A stretch of 64,000 nucleotides of DNA from Endobugula sp047636495 (GCA_047636495.1 JBLILH010000009.1:39716-103715), one strand, 5' to 3'; shown: positions 9,235-18,726, numbered from the stretch's first letter. Translations and numbers: made by a program. Notes: generated by a model not told the origin, from the letters alone.

Positions 9235-9800
9235 GGTGTTACCTGAAAGTTGAGACACGTTAAATTATCTAAATTATTGGTAGCAGCATCTCTATTTCTA
9301 TTGCAGACCCGTCCCGCTGAACCTGTTCGCTCTTCGTCCCAACGTATTGTCACCGTATACACGTTTGTGAGAGCATTCCAATTTACTTCTGCGTCGGCGC
9401 TGGGCAAGCTAGCGTTACCGATAATATTAGTCCAATCAGCCGCGTGTTGCACCAGCACTTGCATCTCTAGAGCCGTTACCCCACCGGGCTGAACAGCGAA
9501 GGCATTTCGGGTTGACATGCCTCTAAACTCGCCCTGATCGGCACCCGCTATACCATAAGACAAGATTCTATCGGTCATATCACTTGCTAAAAAATTGGCT
9601 TCCGCCGCGAAGATAGCTCTTTGACTACTGTTGAGTCCGTTAGCCTGCATACTTAATAAACCCAGCAGGCCTATCACAAGGATAATTAAGGCGACCAATA
9701 CTTCGATAAAGCTAGCCCCACGCTGGGATGTTAGTTTTTTCACAAACCTGACCGGTTTAATATTTGCTTCCTCAGGCGCTTGATCATGAACCATTATCAT
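9231..9800 (-). CDS. pilV: PilV minor pilin
   Basis: PilV is a minor pilin that links PilE and the tip subunits. The processing region is QRG/ASFIEVLVALIILVIGLLGLL with Glu at +5 and Ala rather than Phe at +1. The leader of about 28 residues (to QRG) is fairly long. The start ATG overlaps the fimU stop in ATGA and its own stop overlaps pilW the same way, so fimU-pilV-pilW are translationally coupled. Late Cys residues (RVCNRN and LTCLNF) could form a disulfide. Confidence 0.9.
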   Translation of the reverse strand: MIMVHDQAPEEANIKPVRFVKKLTSQRGASFIEVLVALIILVIGLLGLLSMQANGLNSSQRAIFAAEANFLASDMTDRILSYGIAGADQGEFRGMSTRNAFAVQPGGVTALEMQVLVQHAADWTNIIGNASLPSADAEVNWNALTNVYTVTIRWDEERTGSAGRVCNRNRDAATNNLDNLTCLNFQVTP

Positions 9801-10309
9801 AAGCCGACCGAACCATTTCTATTTAAACGTATAAAAGACGTTTGACCATTAGAGGTGGCAGTAAAAACGACGAAAGGTAGTGTCGAATTACACTCCTCGC
9901 CAAGTGAGTTGAAACACACAGAAGTGAATGCGTCCAAGTCAACTGCAGGCACAGCATTATTGGTAACGGCAAAATTGACAGACAAAGCATTAATACTTTC
10001 CACTCTGAGCACCACGCCAGCATCGCTGCGTACCAGCCATTGATTTCCCCAATCTGCATCAGTGCCAGGATTAACACAATTTACACCGTCGGTACTCGCG
10101 CATACCTCTACATCACTAGCACGGCTCACCGCCTCGCTTCGGGCATAAGCAAATATATGGGTTAATCTTTCTATTGAACTACGGGCATTGTTACCCGATA
10201 TTAAATTGCTGAAGTTAGGTGCTGCTACCGCCAGTAAGATTCCAGCGACAGCTATAGTGATCAGCAGCTCGATAAGGGTAAAGCCTTGAAGACGCGTAAT
10301 AATTTTCAT
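9797..10309 (-). CDS. fimU: FimU/GspH-family minor pilin
   Basis: This GspH-type minor pilin probably connects the tip complex to the pilus shaft. The cleavage site is QG/FTLIELLITIAVAG. The globular region has paired cysteines (EVCASTDGVNC and SVCFNSLGEEC) and ends in RLNRNGSVGL, consistent with the GspH/FimT fold. The ATG is preceded by CAGGTG. It is the first gene of the minor-pilin operon and lies about 107 bases downstream of ispH on the same strand. FimU is preferred to FimT because it directly precedes pilV. Confidence 0.85.
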   Translation of the reverse strand: MKIITRLQGFTLIELLITIAVAGILLAVAAPNFSNLISGNNARSSIERLTHIFAYARSEAVSRASDVEVCASTDGVNCVNPGTDADWGNQWLVRSDAGVVLRVESINALSVNFAVTNNAVPAVDLDAFTSVCFNSLGEECNSTLPFVVFTATSNGQTSFIRLNRNGSVGL

Positions 10310-10416
10310 ATACACCTGTTTAACACATGTAAGACATTAACCGCAGATAAGACAGACGAACGGCTGATATTATGGCTACTCGGAAGTTAACTCGGTCAAC
10401 ATGGCACGCTCCACCC

Positions 10417-11367
10417 TTAAATTGATTGGGCAAGTAAACGCAGTTCTTTGGGCAGTGAAAAGCTGATATTTTCCGGTTTGCCCGATAATTCTTGGGGAGG
10501 GCTTGCCCCCAGACCTTCTAACGCCACAATGACCTGCCGTATGAGGATATCAGGAGCAGATGCGCCTGCAGTGACCCCAATGGACTGTTTGCCGTGTAGC
10601 CATATTGCGCTGATATCATCGGCTGAGTCGATCAAATAGGCTTCTGTACCACAGCGCTCGGCGAGTTCGCGCAAGCGATTGGAGTTCGAGCTGTTAGGCG
10701 AGCCCACCACTAAAACTAAATCACACTCTAACGCCAGCTGTTTGACGGCGTCTTGGCGATTTTGAGTGGCATAACAAATGTCGTCCGTGCGCGGCCCTTC
10801 TATTCGAGGAAATTTTTCTCGTAATGCGGCGATAACTTTCACGGTATCATCCATCGATAGGGTGGTTTGCGTGACATAACTCAAAGCATTAGGATTTTTC
10901 ACACTGAGATTTTCGACGTCTTGCTCATCCTCTACCAGATAAATCATTCCGCCGTTGACGTTATCATACTGCCCCATAGTGCCTTCTACTTCAGGATGCC
11001 CTTCGTGACCAATCAAAATACATTCGGTACCGTCTTGACTATATTTAGTGACTTCCAAATGCACTTTGGTCACCAACGGGCACGTCGCATCAAACACTTT
11101 TAGCTCGCGACGCTCGGCATCATTTTTAACCGTTTTAGCGACGCCGTGGGCGCTAAAAATAACAATTTTATCGTCGGGCACTTCATTTAGTTCTTCGACA
11201 AAAATAGCACCGCGATCACGCAGCGAATCAACCACAAATTTATTGTGCACCACCTCATGGCGAACATATATAGGCGGGCCGTAAACGTCGAGCGCGCGGT
11301 TAACGATATCAATGGCGCGGTCGACACCCGCACAAAAACCCCGTGGATTCGCTAATTTAATTTTCAT
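10417..11367 (-). CDS. ispH: 4-hydroxy-3-methylbut-2-enyl diphosphate reductase
   Basis: IspH (LytB) is the last enzyme of the MEP isoprenoid pathway: it reduces HMBPP to IPP and DMAPP with a [4Fe-4S] cluster. The three cluster cysteines are at about residues 12 (PRGFCAG), 96 (DATCPLV) and 198 (DICYATQ), the same spacing as E. coli. The conserved HEVVHN, HGHPE-like (GHEGHPE) and SNSNRL motifs are present. The ATG is chosen over an upstream GTG because AGGTG lies 5 bases before it. Length (316 residues) is normal. Confidence 0.97.
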   Translation of the reverse strand: MKIKLANPRGFCAGVDRAIDIVNRALDVYGPPIYVRHEVVHNKFVVDSLRDRGAIFVEELNEVPDDKIVIFSAHGVAKTVKNDAERRELKVFDATCPLVTKVHLEVTKYSQDGTECILIGHEGHPEVEGTMGQYDNVNGGMIYLVEDEQDVENLSVKNPNALSYVTQTTLSMDDTVKVIAALREKFPRIEGPRTDDICYATQNRQDAVKQLALECDLVLVVGSPNSSNSNRLRELAERCGTEAYLIDSADDISAIWLHGKQSIGVTAGASAPDILIRQVIVALEGLGASPPQELSGKPENISFSLPKELRLLAQSI

Positions 11368-11464
11368 CACAACACCTGATTTTTTTTGCTAACACAACCA
11401 CTTTCCAGCCGCATAGCTAACTACTGGGCAGTAACAAGAACATTAACCTGTCTTGAATGCCTAC

Positions 11465-11583
11465 TATTAATCACTACTGTTAACGTCCACTGTTAACGCC
11501 TATTATTGATCACTACTGTTAACGTCCACTGTTAACGCCTATATTGAATGCTTATATTGAATGCTTATATTTAATGCTGAACA
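11465..11583. repeat. tandem repeats between fkpB and ispH
   Basis: Two near-identical units with a 39-base period (about 11465-11500 and 11504-11539) each contain two GTTAAC palindromes (ctgttaacgtccactgttaa). They are followed by three copies of a 13-base unit (atattgaatgctt), the last of which runs into the fkpB stop codon. No ORF uses them. Confidence 0.8.
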
Positions 11584-12029
11584 GTTGGCTCAACGCTAAT
11601 AATTTGCACTTCAAACAATACTGCTTTCCCTGCCAACGGATGATTAAAGTCAACAATAACTTCTTTATCGGTAAATTCAGCCACCACACCCGGCAGCTCA
11701 GTATTTTGCGCATCGGCAAACGACAGCATCAAGCCTTTTTCTAGGGTAATATCGTCGGCAAACTGATCTCGTTTGATTGTTTGCATATTGCTCGGGTTAT
11801 GCTGACCGAAGCCTTTTTCTGGCGATATGGTAAACGTTTCTCGGCTACCGGCCGCTAGGCCCATTACCGCTTCTTCAAAGCCCTCTAATAAATTACCATC
11901 ACCCACCGTAAAAGTGGCGGCTTCTTCGCCGAAGTTGGAATCAATCACTTCACCCGTTGGTAAGGTAATGGAAAAGTGTAACGTGACCATTGTACCTTCG
12001 GATATAACTACATCAGACATCATATTCAT
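11571..12029 (-). CDS. fkpB: FKBP-type peptidyl-prolyl isomerase
   Basis: This SlpA/FkpB-type FKBP is a cytoplasmic prolyl isomerase/chaperone. The family layout is visible: VTLHFSITLPTGEVIDSN, then GDGNLLEGFEEAVMGLAAG, then an inserted flap domain (SPEKGFGQHNPSNMQTI) and the late VDFNHPLAGKAVLFEV. AAGG lies 6 bases before the chosen ATG. The position between lspA and ispH is the conserved one in gammaproteobacteria. Its last codons fall within a 13-base tandem repeat, so the C-terminus may be recently altered. Confidence 0.95.
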   Translation of the reverse strand: MNMMSDVVISEGTMVTLHFSITLPTGEVIDSNFGEEAATFTVGDGNLLEGFEEAVMGLAAGSRETFTISPEKGFGQHNPSNMQTIKRDQFADDITLEKGLMLSFADAQNTELPGVVAEFTDKEVIVDFNHPLAGKAVLFEVQIISVEPTVQH

Positions 12030-12196
12030 GTAATACCTTTTTATGCTTTTTGTTTATATTCTTTGTTTATGCTTTTTGAAATGCATCAACGTAAGCGTTT
12101 TTCAGCATGCCAGAATACACTCATTGCATACGCTGATTGACGATCACCCACTAAGATTCAATATAATCGGTCACGTCAACGGGGCGGTAGTGGTAT

Positions 12197-12763
12197 CTAC
12201 TCCAGTGTTATTTTACGCGTTTCGAAAAACAACATATCAATTATTAAGCAAGCAGCGCCTAACATGATGGAGGAGTCTGCAATATTGAATGCCGGCCAAT
12301 GGCAGGTTTGGCTAGAGAAAATATAGTAGAAAAAAGACAAGCAATCGCTAGTACCGGTAGTGTAGAACCAGTCAATAAAATCAACGACATACCCAAGGTA
12401 AATCCGATCCCAAAGATTACCAACCGCACCACCCAGCACCAATGACAAGCCTAGCATCTCTATTTTTTTCTCTGGTTTAATGCACAGAATCCAAAACACT
12501 AAAACCACACTCACGACAAACGCAATAATACTGAGAAAAATGCGCTGCCAACCGCCTGCGTCAGATAAAAAACTAAAGGCCGCCCCATAGTTGTGCAGAA
12601 GAGTAAAATTAAAGTACGGTAAAAAGGCCGCCGGCTGAGCATATGTCAAATTATCAGATGCGATATATTTGGTCAACTGATCAACCACCACAATGAGTAG
12701 CGCCAGACCAAGCCATAGGCATTTTTTTTTCGGTTGCTGGGCAAGTATCTGTTCCTTCAGCAC
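12197..12763 (-). CDS. lspA: Lipoprotein signal peptidase II
   Basis: LspA is the inner-membrane aspartyl protease that removes signal peptides from prolipoproteins. Conserved blocks are VVVDQLTKY, HNYGAAFSFLSDAGGWQR, GGAVGNLWDRIYLGYVVDF and PAFNIADSS. With the GTG start chosen here (in the 3' overlap zone just after the ileS stop) the protein has 188 residues, and the catalytic Asp pair is D128 and D163. The start is uncertain; an ATG 45 bases upstream inside ileS is the main alternative. The segment between the two Asp residues is about 16 residues longer than in P. aeruginosa LspA (YTTGTSDCLSFFYYIFSSQ), an unusual insertion. Confidence 0.92.
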   Translation of the reverse strand: MLKEQILAQQPKKKCLWLGLALLIVVVDQLTKYIASDNLTYAQPAAFLPYFNFTLLHNYGAAFSFLSDAGGWQRIFLSIIAFVVSVVLVFWILCIKPEKKIEMLGLSLVLGGAVGNLWDRIYLGYVVDFIDWFYTTGTSDCLSFFYYIFSSQTCHWPAFNIADSSIMLGAACLIIDMLFFETRKITLE

Positions 12764-12776
12764 ATTAAGTCTGGCC

Positions 12777-15587
12777 TTAAGCAAAGTGACGTACCTCGCC
12801 TTCACCATCAATATTATCGACACAACGACCGCATAATTCTGGATGCGATACATGCTGACCAACATCGGGACGATGATGCCAGCAACGCACACATTTATCA
12901 TCAGCATTGGCTTCAACCCATACCGACAAGCCCTCCACGTCGGTCGCATCGGACAACGCCGATGGGGTAACGTCGCTAACGATTGCTGACGATGTAATCA
13001 GCACAAAACGTAGCTCGTCCTCTAAACGGGTCAGCTGCTTAAATAACTCTCCATCACAATACAGCGTCACGGATGCAGTTAGCGATTTGCTAATCACCCC
13101 GTCATTTCGCTTAGACTCGATCACTTTATTGACGGCATTTTTCACTTGCGCGATGGTCGCCCAGTAACTGGCATCCATCTCGTCATTATTTTCTGCCTGC
13201 GGCAAGTCATACCATTCAGCTAAAAACACTGAGGTTTCACGGCCACTGGCTTTAGGTAAAGCGTCCCATAGTTCATCGGCGGTATAACTTAATATCGGCG
13301 CAATCCAACGGGTAAAGGCTTCGGCAATATAATACAGCGCGGTCTGTGCTGACCGACGAGCCACGCTATCTGATTTAGTGGTGTACTGGCGATCTTTAAT
13401 AATATCGAGGTAAAACCCCCCCATATCCACAATACAAAAATTATGTAGCTTTTGATAAATGTTATGCAATTGATAAGTATCGTAATGATCAATAATATCT
13501 TGCTGTAATTCCCGCGCACGACTGATGGCCCATTTGTCCAATTCAACAAGGTCATTGATTGGCAGCAAATCTGTTTCGGGGTTAAACCCTTCGAGATTTG
13601 CCAATAAAAAGCGAGCGGTATTACGAATACGACGATATGAATCGGCGGTGCGTTTTAAAATTTCATCTGACACGCTCATTTCGGCGCTAAAGTCTGTCGC
13701 CGACACCCACAGGCGCAGTACATCTGCGCCTAAATCGTTCATGACTTTTTGTGGTGGGACGACATTGCCTAAGGATTTAGACATTTTCTTGCCCTGTGCA
13801 TCGACGGTAAAGCCGTGAGTTAACACTTGTTTGTACGGCGCCTCACCATTAATCGCCATCGAGGTTTTTAACGATGATTGAAACCAACCACGATGCTGGT
13901 CTGAACCTTCTAAATATAAATCGGCAGGAAACTGTAAATTATCACGATCACGCAACACCGAGTGGTGGGTAACGCCAGAGTCAAACCACACATCTAGCGT
14001 GTCGGTAACTTTCTCGTATTGCGCTGCATCGTCGGCATCTAATAACTCAGCCGCATCCAAATCAAACCAGGCATCGATACCGTCTTGCTCAATTTTTTGC
14101 GCGACTTTTTCGATAAGTTCTGGTGTATTCGGATGCATCTCTTGTGTTTGTTTGTGCACAAACAAGGTAATAGGCACTCCCCACGTGCGCTGACGAGAAA
14201 CACACCAATCCGGGCTACCATCAACCATACCTTGAATACGTGCTTCACCCCATTGTGGGATCCATTCTACGTTTTCAATCGTTGATTTGATTTTTGTACG
14301 TAAATCGTGGTGGTTTAAGGTGATAAACCATTGCGGTGTCGCACGATAAATTAACGGGGTTTTAGTCCGCCAGCAATGCGGGAAGCTATGCTCAAATTTT
14401 GTTTGAAAATATAAGGCTTGCCGCTCTTCCAATAGCGCAACAATTTTATCGTCTACTTTGTACACGTGTTCGCCAGCAAACAGCTCGACACCCGCATGAA
14501 AAGTGCCATCACCTTGAACATAGTTAAGCGTTTCAATACCGTATTTCTTAGCGGCCTGAAAATCTTCAGGGCCATGATCAGGGGCGGTACTAACACAACC
14601 TGTACCCACATCCGTAGTCACATGATCACCCAAAATAATAGGCAACTGACGATCATAAAATGGATGACGACACATTAACTTTTCTAAACGTGCGCCACTA
14701 ACACGCCCAACAATTTTATAGTCTTCAACACTACCGCGCGCCATCACCTCTTCATGTAACGCGTCGGCAACCAACATTCGCTCATTTCCGGCCTGAACAA
14801 CAACGTACTCTAATTCAGGGTTTACACTAATGGCCAGCACAGAGGGTATTGACCAAGGCGTAGTGGTCCACAATACAACCGACAGGTCTCCTTCGCCCGT
14901 CAAGCCTTCTATGCGATCACAAAGGTCTACTTCATTAGTTATTAAACAGCGCACATAAATCGAATAGGACACTTTATCTTGATATTCAACTTCCGCTTCG
15001 GCCAGTGCAGAACCGCCCACCACACTCCAGTAAACAGGCTTAAAACCACGCACTAAGTAGCCGTTTTCAGCTATTTTACCTAGGGCACGTACCGTATTTG
15101 CCTCGGTCTTAAAATCCATAGTGAGATAAGGATTATCCCAATCACCCAATACACCTAAGCGTATAAAGTCTTCTTTCTGGCCTGCCACTTGTTTCGCCGC
15201 GTATTCGCGACATTTTTGGCGAAAGGTTTTTACATCAATTTTATGTCCCGCCTTACCGACTTTCTTCTCAACATTGTGCTCAATAGGCAGACCATGACAG
15301 TCCCAACCTGGCACGTAAGGCGCATCAAACCCGCTAAGGGTTTTTGATTTAACGATGATATCTTTAATGATCTTATTGACCGCATGACCAATATGAATAT
15401 TACCGTTGGCGTAAGGGGGGCCATCGTGCAAAATAAATTTTTTCTTACCCGCCCGGGCATCACGAATAGCGTGATACACCTCATCAGCATTCCACTTGTT
15501 AAGGATATGCGGTTCGCGTTGCGCAAGATTGGCTTTCATGGGAAAAGAGGTATTCGGTAAGTTCAGTGTTGCTTTGTAGTCGGTCAT
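12777..15587 (-). CDS. ileS: Isoleucyl-tRNA synthetase
   Basis: IleS charges tRNA-Ile. The class I HIGH motif is at residues 65-68 (GNIHIGHA), KMSKS is near residue 605 (GKKMSKSLGN), and the C-terminal zinc site has two CxxC pairs (CVRCWHH and CGRC). The editing domain motif TTTPWSIPS is present. Length (936) matches E. coli. It is followed almost immediately by lspA, the usual order, and preceded by ribF. Confidence 0.98.
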   Translation of the reverse strand: MTDYKATLNLPNTSFPMKANLAQREPHILNKWNADEVYHAIRDARAGKKKFILHDGPPYANGNIHIGHAVNKIIKDIIVKSKTLSGFDAPYVPGWDCHGLPIEHNVEKKVGKAGHKIDVKTFRQKCREYAAKQVAGQKEDFIRLGVLGDWDNPYLTMDFKTEANTVRALGKIAENGYLVRGFKPVYWSVVGGSALAEAEVEYQDKVSYSIYVRCLITNEVDLCDRIEGLTGEGDLSVVLWTTTPWSIPSVLAISVNPELEYVVVQAGNERMLVADALHEEVMARGSVEDYKIVGRVSGARLEKLMCRHPFYDRQLPIILGDHVTTDVGTGCVSTAPDHGPEDFQAAKKYGIETLNYVQGDGTFHAGVELFAGEHVYKVDDKIVALLEERQALYFQTKFEHSFPHCWRTKTPLIYRATPQWFITLNHHDLRTKIKSTIENVEWIPQWGEARIQGMVDGSPDWCVSRQRTWGVPITLFVHKQTQEMHPNTPELIEKVAQKIEQDGIDAWFDLDAAELLDADDAAQYEKVTDTLDVWFDSGVTHHSVLRDRDNLQFPADLYLEGSDQHRGWFQSSLKTSMAINGEAPYKQVLTHGFTVDAQGKKMSKSLGNVVPPQKVMNDLGADVLRLWVSATDFSAEMSVSDEILKRTADSYRRIRNTARFLLANLEGFNPETDLLPINDLVELDKWAISRARELQQDIIDHYDTYQLHNIYQKLHNFCIVDMGGFYLDIIKDRQYTTKSDSVARRSAQTALYYIAEAFTRWIAPILSYTADELWDALPKASGRETSVFLAEWYDLPQAENNDEMDASYWATIAQVKNAVNKVIESKRNDGVISKSLTASVTLYCDGELFKQLTRLEDELRFVLITSSAIVSDVTPSALSDATDVEGLSVWVEANADDKCVRCWHHRPDVGQHVSHPELCGRCVDNIDGEGEVRHFA

Positions 15588-15634
15588 AGGTAACGTCGTA
15601 TGCTTAAAGGTAAATTAGAAATAAAGTAATGATG

Positions 15635-16579
15635 TTATGCGGCAGTGATCACCCACTGTCTCGCTTGCTGAATATCTTTTCGGATTTGTTGGCGCAAACT
15701 ATCGACCCCATCGAAACACTTTTCTTCTCTGATTTTATGGACAAATTGCACCACAATCATCTGCCCATAAAGGTCGTCATTTCGATCAAACAGATGCACT
15801 TCGAGAATCGGCTTGGTATCACCCGATACGGTAGGGCGAACACCTACGTTCGCGACGCCCGGTAAAACCTCACCGTTTTCCAACGTGGTGCTCACCACAA
15901 ATACGCCCGCCAATGGCGAACGGTAACGATGCAAATGCACATTGGCCGTTGGCGCACCCAGTTGCCGCCCTAACTGCTGGCCTTTGACGACTCGGCCGCT
16001 AATCGTATAATTTTTACCTAACAACGCAAGTACATGATTAAACTCAGCCAGCTCCAACGCTCGTCGAATACGCGTGCTACTCACACGCTCACCATCAACC
16101 AGATAGGTCGCGGTATCGGTGACGGCAAAACCCGCTTTCTGACCGGCTGATTGTAATAATGCGTAATTGCCTTGTCGCCCACGACCAAAACAAAAATCAT
16201 CACCAATGACCAGCGATTGAGTCCCCAAGCGTTCAACCAAAATATGCTGAATAAACTCATCGGCGGGCAACTGACTTAACCATTGATTAAAGGGTAAACA
16301 CAATACCCTATCAACCCCTGCCACAAACAGCGCTTCTATTTTCTCGCGCAGCCGCATTAACCGAGCAGGTGCTTTTTCACCCGAAAAAAATTCATGGGGT
16401 TGCGGCTCAAAAATCATTACCAGCGATGGTAACTGCCATTTTCGAGCCTGATCAACCACCTGCTGTAAGATAGCCCGATGCCCCAAATGCACACCGTCAA
16501 AAGCGCCAATGGTCACTACATTGCCACGATGCTCTGGCTGCACATTGTGCAACCCACGAAGAAACTCATGAGAATGCAT
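15635..16579 (-). CDS. ribF: Bifunctional riboflavin kinase / FAD synthetase
   Basis: RibF phosphorylates riboflavin to FMN and adenylates FMN to FAD. The N-terminal nucleotidyltransferase domain has TIGAFDGVHLGHRAI and the late SSTRIRRAL; the C-terminal flavokinase domain has GRQLGAPTANV and GVANVGVRPT followed by EVHLFD. Length (314) is standard. It is upstream of ileS and downstream of murJ in the conserved order. Confidence 0.97.
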   Translation of the reverse strand: MHSHEFLRGLHNVQPEHRGNVVTIGAFDGVHLGHRAILQQVVDQARKWQLPSLVMIFEPQPHEFFSGEKAPARLMRLREKIEALFVAGVDRVLCLPFNQWLSQLPADEFIQHILVERLGTQSLVIGDDFCFGRGRQGNYALLQSAGQKAGFAVTDTATYLVDGERVSSTRIRRALELAEFNHVLALLGKNYTISGRVVKGQQLGRQLGAPTANVHLHRYRSPLAGVFVVSTTLENGEVLPGVANVGVRPTVSGDTKPILEVHLFDRNDDLYGQMIVVQFVHKIREEKCFDGVDSLRQQIRKDIQQARQWVITAA

Positions 16580-16749
16580 AGTTTATTAATACTCCGTGAC
16601 CACGTAGATAATTAAAAAAGGCCGCAAGTATAACTTTTAACCGAAAAAAACGTAAGTAAGAATGCCTATCAATGCCAAAAAGAGTCCCTCGTCAACACAA
16701 CATGTTATAACACTCGAAAAGCCTAAGCGCTATACGGATCAAATACCAC

Positions 16750-18372
16750 TCAAGCGGCTTGCCTTACATGGCGCAATCGCAAGCCACTTGCCAGCAAAAC
16801 TGACAGATAGACCATAAGGCCCGATGCACAGCAAGCCGCCATCATCATGACTCGCTGCCACACGTCTAGGACCGACCAATCGGATACGATATAAAACGAA
16901 CCCCACAGTAACGATCCCATCGCTATATTAGCCATAAGCAATCGAGCGAGGTACGCCCCCCAACCAGCCAACGGTTGATAAACTCCCTGCTTACGCAATC
17001 CACGGTACAGCAAGCCTGCGTTCAGCCATGCGGATAATGCCGTTGCCAACGCTAAGCCTACGTGGCCGATTTGCCAAAGATAATGAAATGGAATCACCAA
17101 TGCGAGGTTAAACAGCATATTCACTGCCATCGCAATAATGCCAATTTTTACCGGCGTTTTGGTGTCTTGGCGAGCAAAATAACCCGGCGCCAACACCTTA
17201 ATTAACATAAATGCCACTAAGCCAATCGTATACGCCTGAAGACTGAGTGCTGACATCGCGATATCGTGGGTATTGGTCTTACCGTATTCAAACAAGACCG
17301 TTAAAATAGGAGTTGCTAATAAAAACAATGCCACCGCTGCAGGTAAAGAAATAAGCAATATTAAGCGCAATGCCCAGTCTATCGTCTCGCCAAATTTTTG
17401 GGTATCTTCGCCCACAAACTGCCTTGATAAACTAGGCAAAATCACCGTGCCAATGGCAATCGCAAAAATACCTAACGGTAACTCCACTAGACGGTCTGAA
17501 TAATACAACCACGACACACTGCCCGTGGGTAAAAATGAGGCCAACACCGTATCGAGCAGCAAGTTAATTTGCGATACCGACACACCGAAAATCGCAGGTG
17601 CCATTAACAATAATATGCGCTTTACACCGGGATCGGCGAAGTCTACTTTGGGCGCTGGCAATAAATTAATTTTCCATAGAAACGGCAACTGAAACGCTAA
17701 CTGCACCATGCCCGCGACCAATACGCCCCAAGCAATGGCGATCACTGGCTGCTCAAAGTAAGGGCTCACCCACACTGCAGCGCTGATTAAACAAAGGTTC
17801 AAAAATACGGGCGTAATGGCCGGAATGGCAAAACGGTCGTAACTATTAAGGACTGCGCCCGCAAAGCCCGTTAAGGAAATCAATAACAAATAAGGAAAGG
17901 TAATACGCAGCATCTCTTGCGTTAGTGCGAGCTTGAACGGATCGTTCCAAAAACCCGGCGCAAACGCCAACGTCACTAGCGGCGCTGCCACTACCACGAC
18001 AATCGTTATCAGCAACAAGGACAAGCCAAGACAGCCGCAGACTCGATCAACTAGGCCCTTTACTGCCTTCATCGAACCCTTTTCGCGGTACTCTGACAAT
18101 ACTGGCACAAACGCCTGGGCAAATGCACCTTCGGCAAATAAACGACGTAAAAAATTAGGGATTTTAAAGGCAACAAAAAAGGCGTCCGCCCCCGCACTTG
18201 CGCCAATCGTATGCGCAAATACCACATCGCGCGCTAAACCCAACACGCGAGATAACATTGTCATTGCTCCTACCAACAACCCTGAGCGCAACAAGCCTCC
18301 ATTTTTTATTGGCGGCGGCGCTTTAGGTGGCTCGGTTGATAATGATGGCGGTGATGGCGGTGATAGTGTCAC
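16750..18372 (-). CDS. murJ: Lipid II flippase MurJ
   Basis: MurJ (MviN) flips lipid II across the inner membrane for peptidoglycan synthesis. The N-terminal block SGLLVGAMTMLSRVLGLARD and the FKIPNFLRRLFAEGAFAQAFVP segment are diagnostic, and hydrophobic segments fit about 14 membrane helices. The start is a GTG with GGAG about 10 bases upstream; it adds a Pro-rich cytoplasmic leader (SPPSPPSLS, TEPPKAPPP) encoded by a ggcggtgat-type repeat, making the protein about 30 residues longer than E. coli MurJ. It is divergent from rpsT. Confidence 0.96.
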   Translation of the reverse strand: MTLSPPSPPSLSTEPPKAPPPIKNGGLLRSGLLVGAMTMLSRVLGLARDVVFAHTIGASAGADAFFVAFKIPNFLRRLFAEGAFAQAFVPVLSEYREKGSMKAVKGLVDRVCGCLGLSLLLITIVVVVAAPLVTLAFAPGFWNDPFKLALTQEMLRITFPYLLLISLTGFAGAVLNSYDRFAIPAITPVFLNLCLISAAVWVSPYFEQPVIAIAWGVLVAGMVQLAFQLPFLWKINLLPAPKVDFADPGVKRILLLMAPAIFGVSVSQINLLLDTVLASFLPTGSVSWLYYSDRLVELPLGIFAIAIGTVILPSLSRQFVGEDTQKFGETIDWALRLILLISLPAAVALFLLATPILTVLFEYGKTNTHDIAMSALSLQAYTIGLVAFMLIKVLAPGYFARQDTKTPVKIGIIAMAVNMLFNLALVIPFHYLWQIGHVGLALATALSAWLNAGLLYRGLRKQGVYQPLAGWGAYLARLLMANIAMGSLLWGSFYIVSDWSVLDVWQRVMMMAACCASGLMVYLSVLLASGLRLRHVRQAA

Positions 18373-18726
18373 GCTGAATGAACTCCACGACTTATCATAG
18401 CCGCTTATTTAATGTCATATAAGATAATGTCGTATATGTGTGAATTGCCCGAGTTTACTGGATAATAGGCAAATACACCACGCAGGGTAGCGTATACCCA
18501 ATCAAGATAATAACCGTCGATTATAGCTAATTCACAAATCCTGCTTGACTTCGACGCCTTGAATGGCATAATTACGCACCCTAAATTCCGTATCAGGGCG
18601 TTAGGCACGAATTAGGTGGCACGAATTAGGTAAAGAGTTAGGTGACGAACGGCTAGTGACTAGCTAATGTTAGTGTCTTGATTTTTATTCCGGTTTATTT
18701 TAAAACTTACATACAGGAGCACTGTG
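18373..18726. promoter_or_regulatory. murJ-rpsT divergent intergenic region
   Basis: About 350 bases separate the divergent murJ and rpsT genes and must hold both promoters. I see no supported gene; a 67-codon minus-strand frame here has no family features. An exact 14-base direct repeat (ggcacgaattaggt, 18604-18617 and 18618-18631) lies about 100 bases upstream of rpsT, with a further partial copy (gagttaggtgacg) just after it. Confidence 0.5.

Noticed and set aside
18405..18608. 67-codon minus-strand ORF between murJ and rpsT
   Set aside because: No family features or ribosome site, and it covers the promoter region of two genes.
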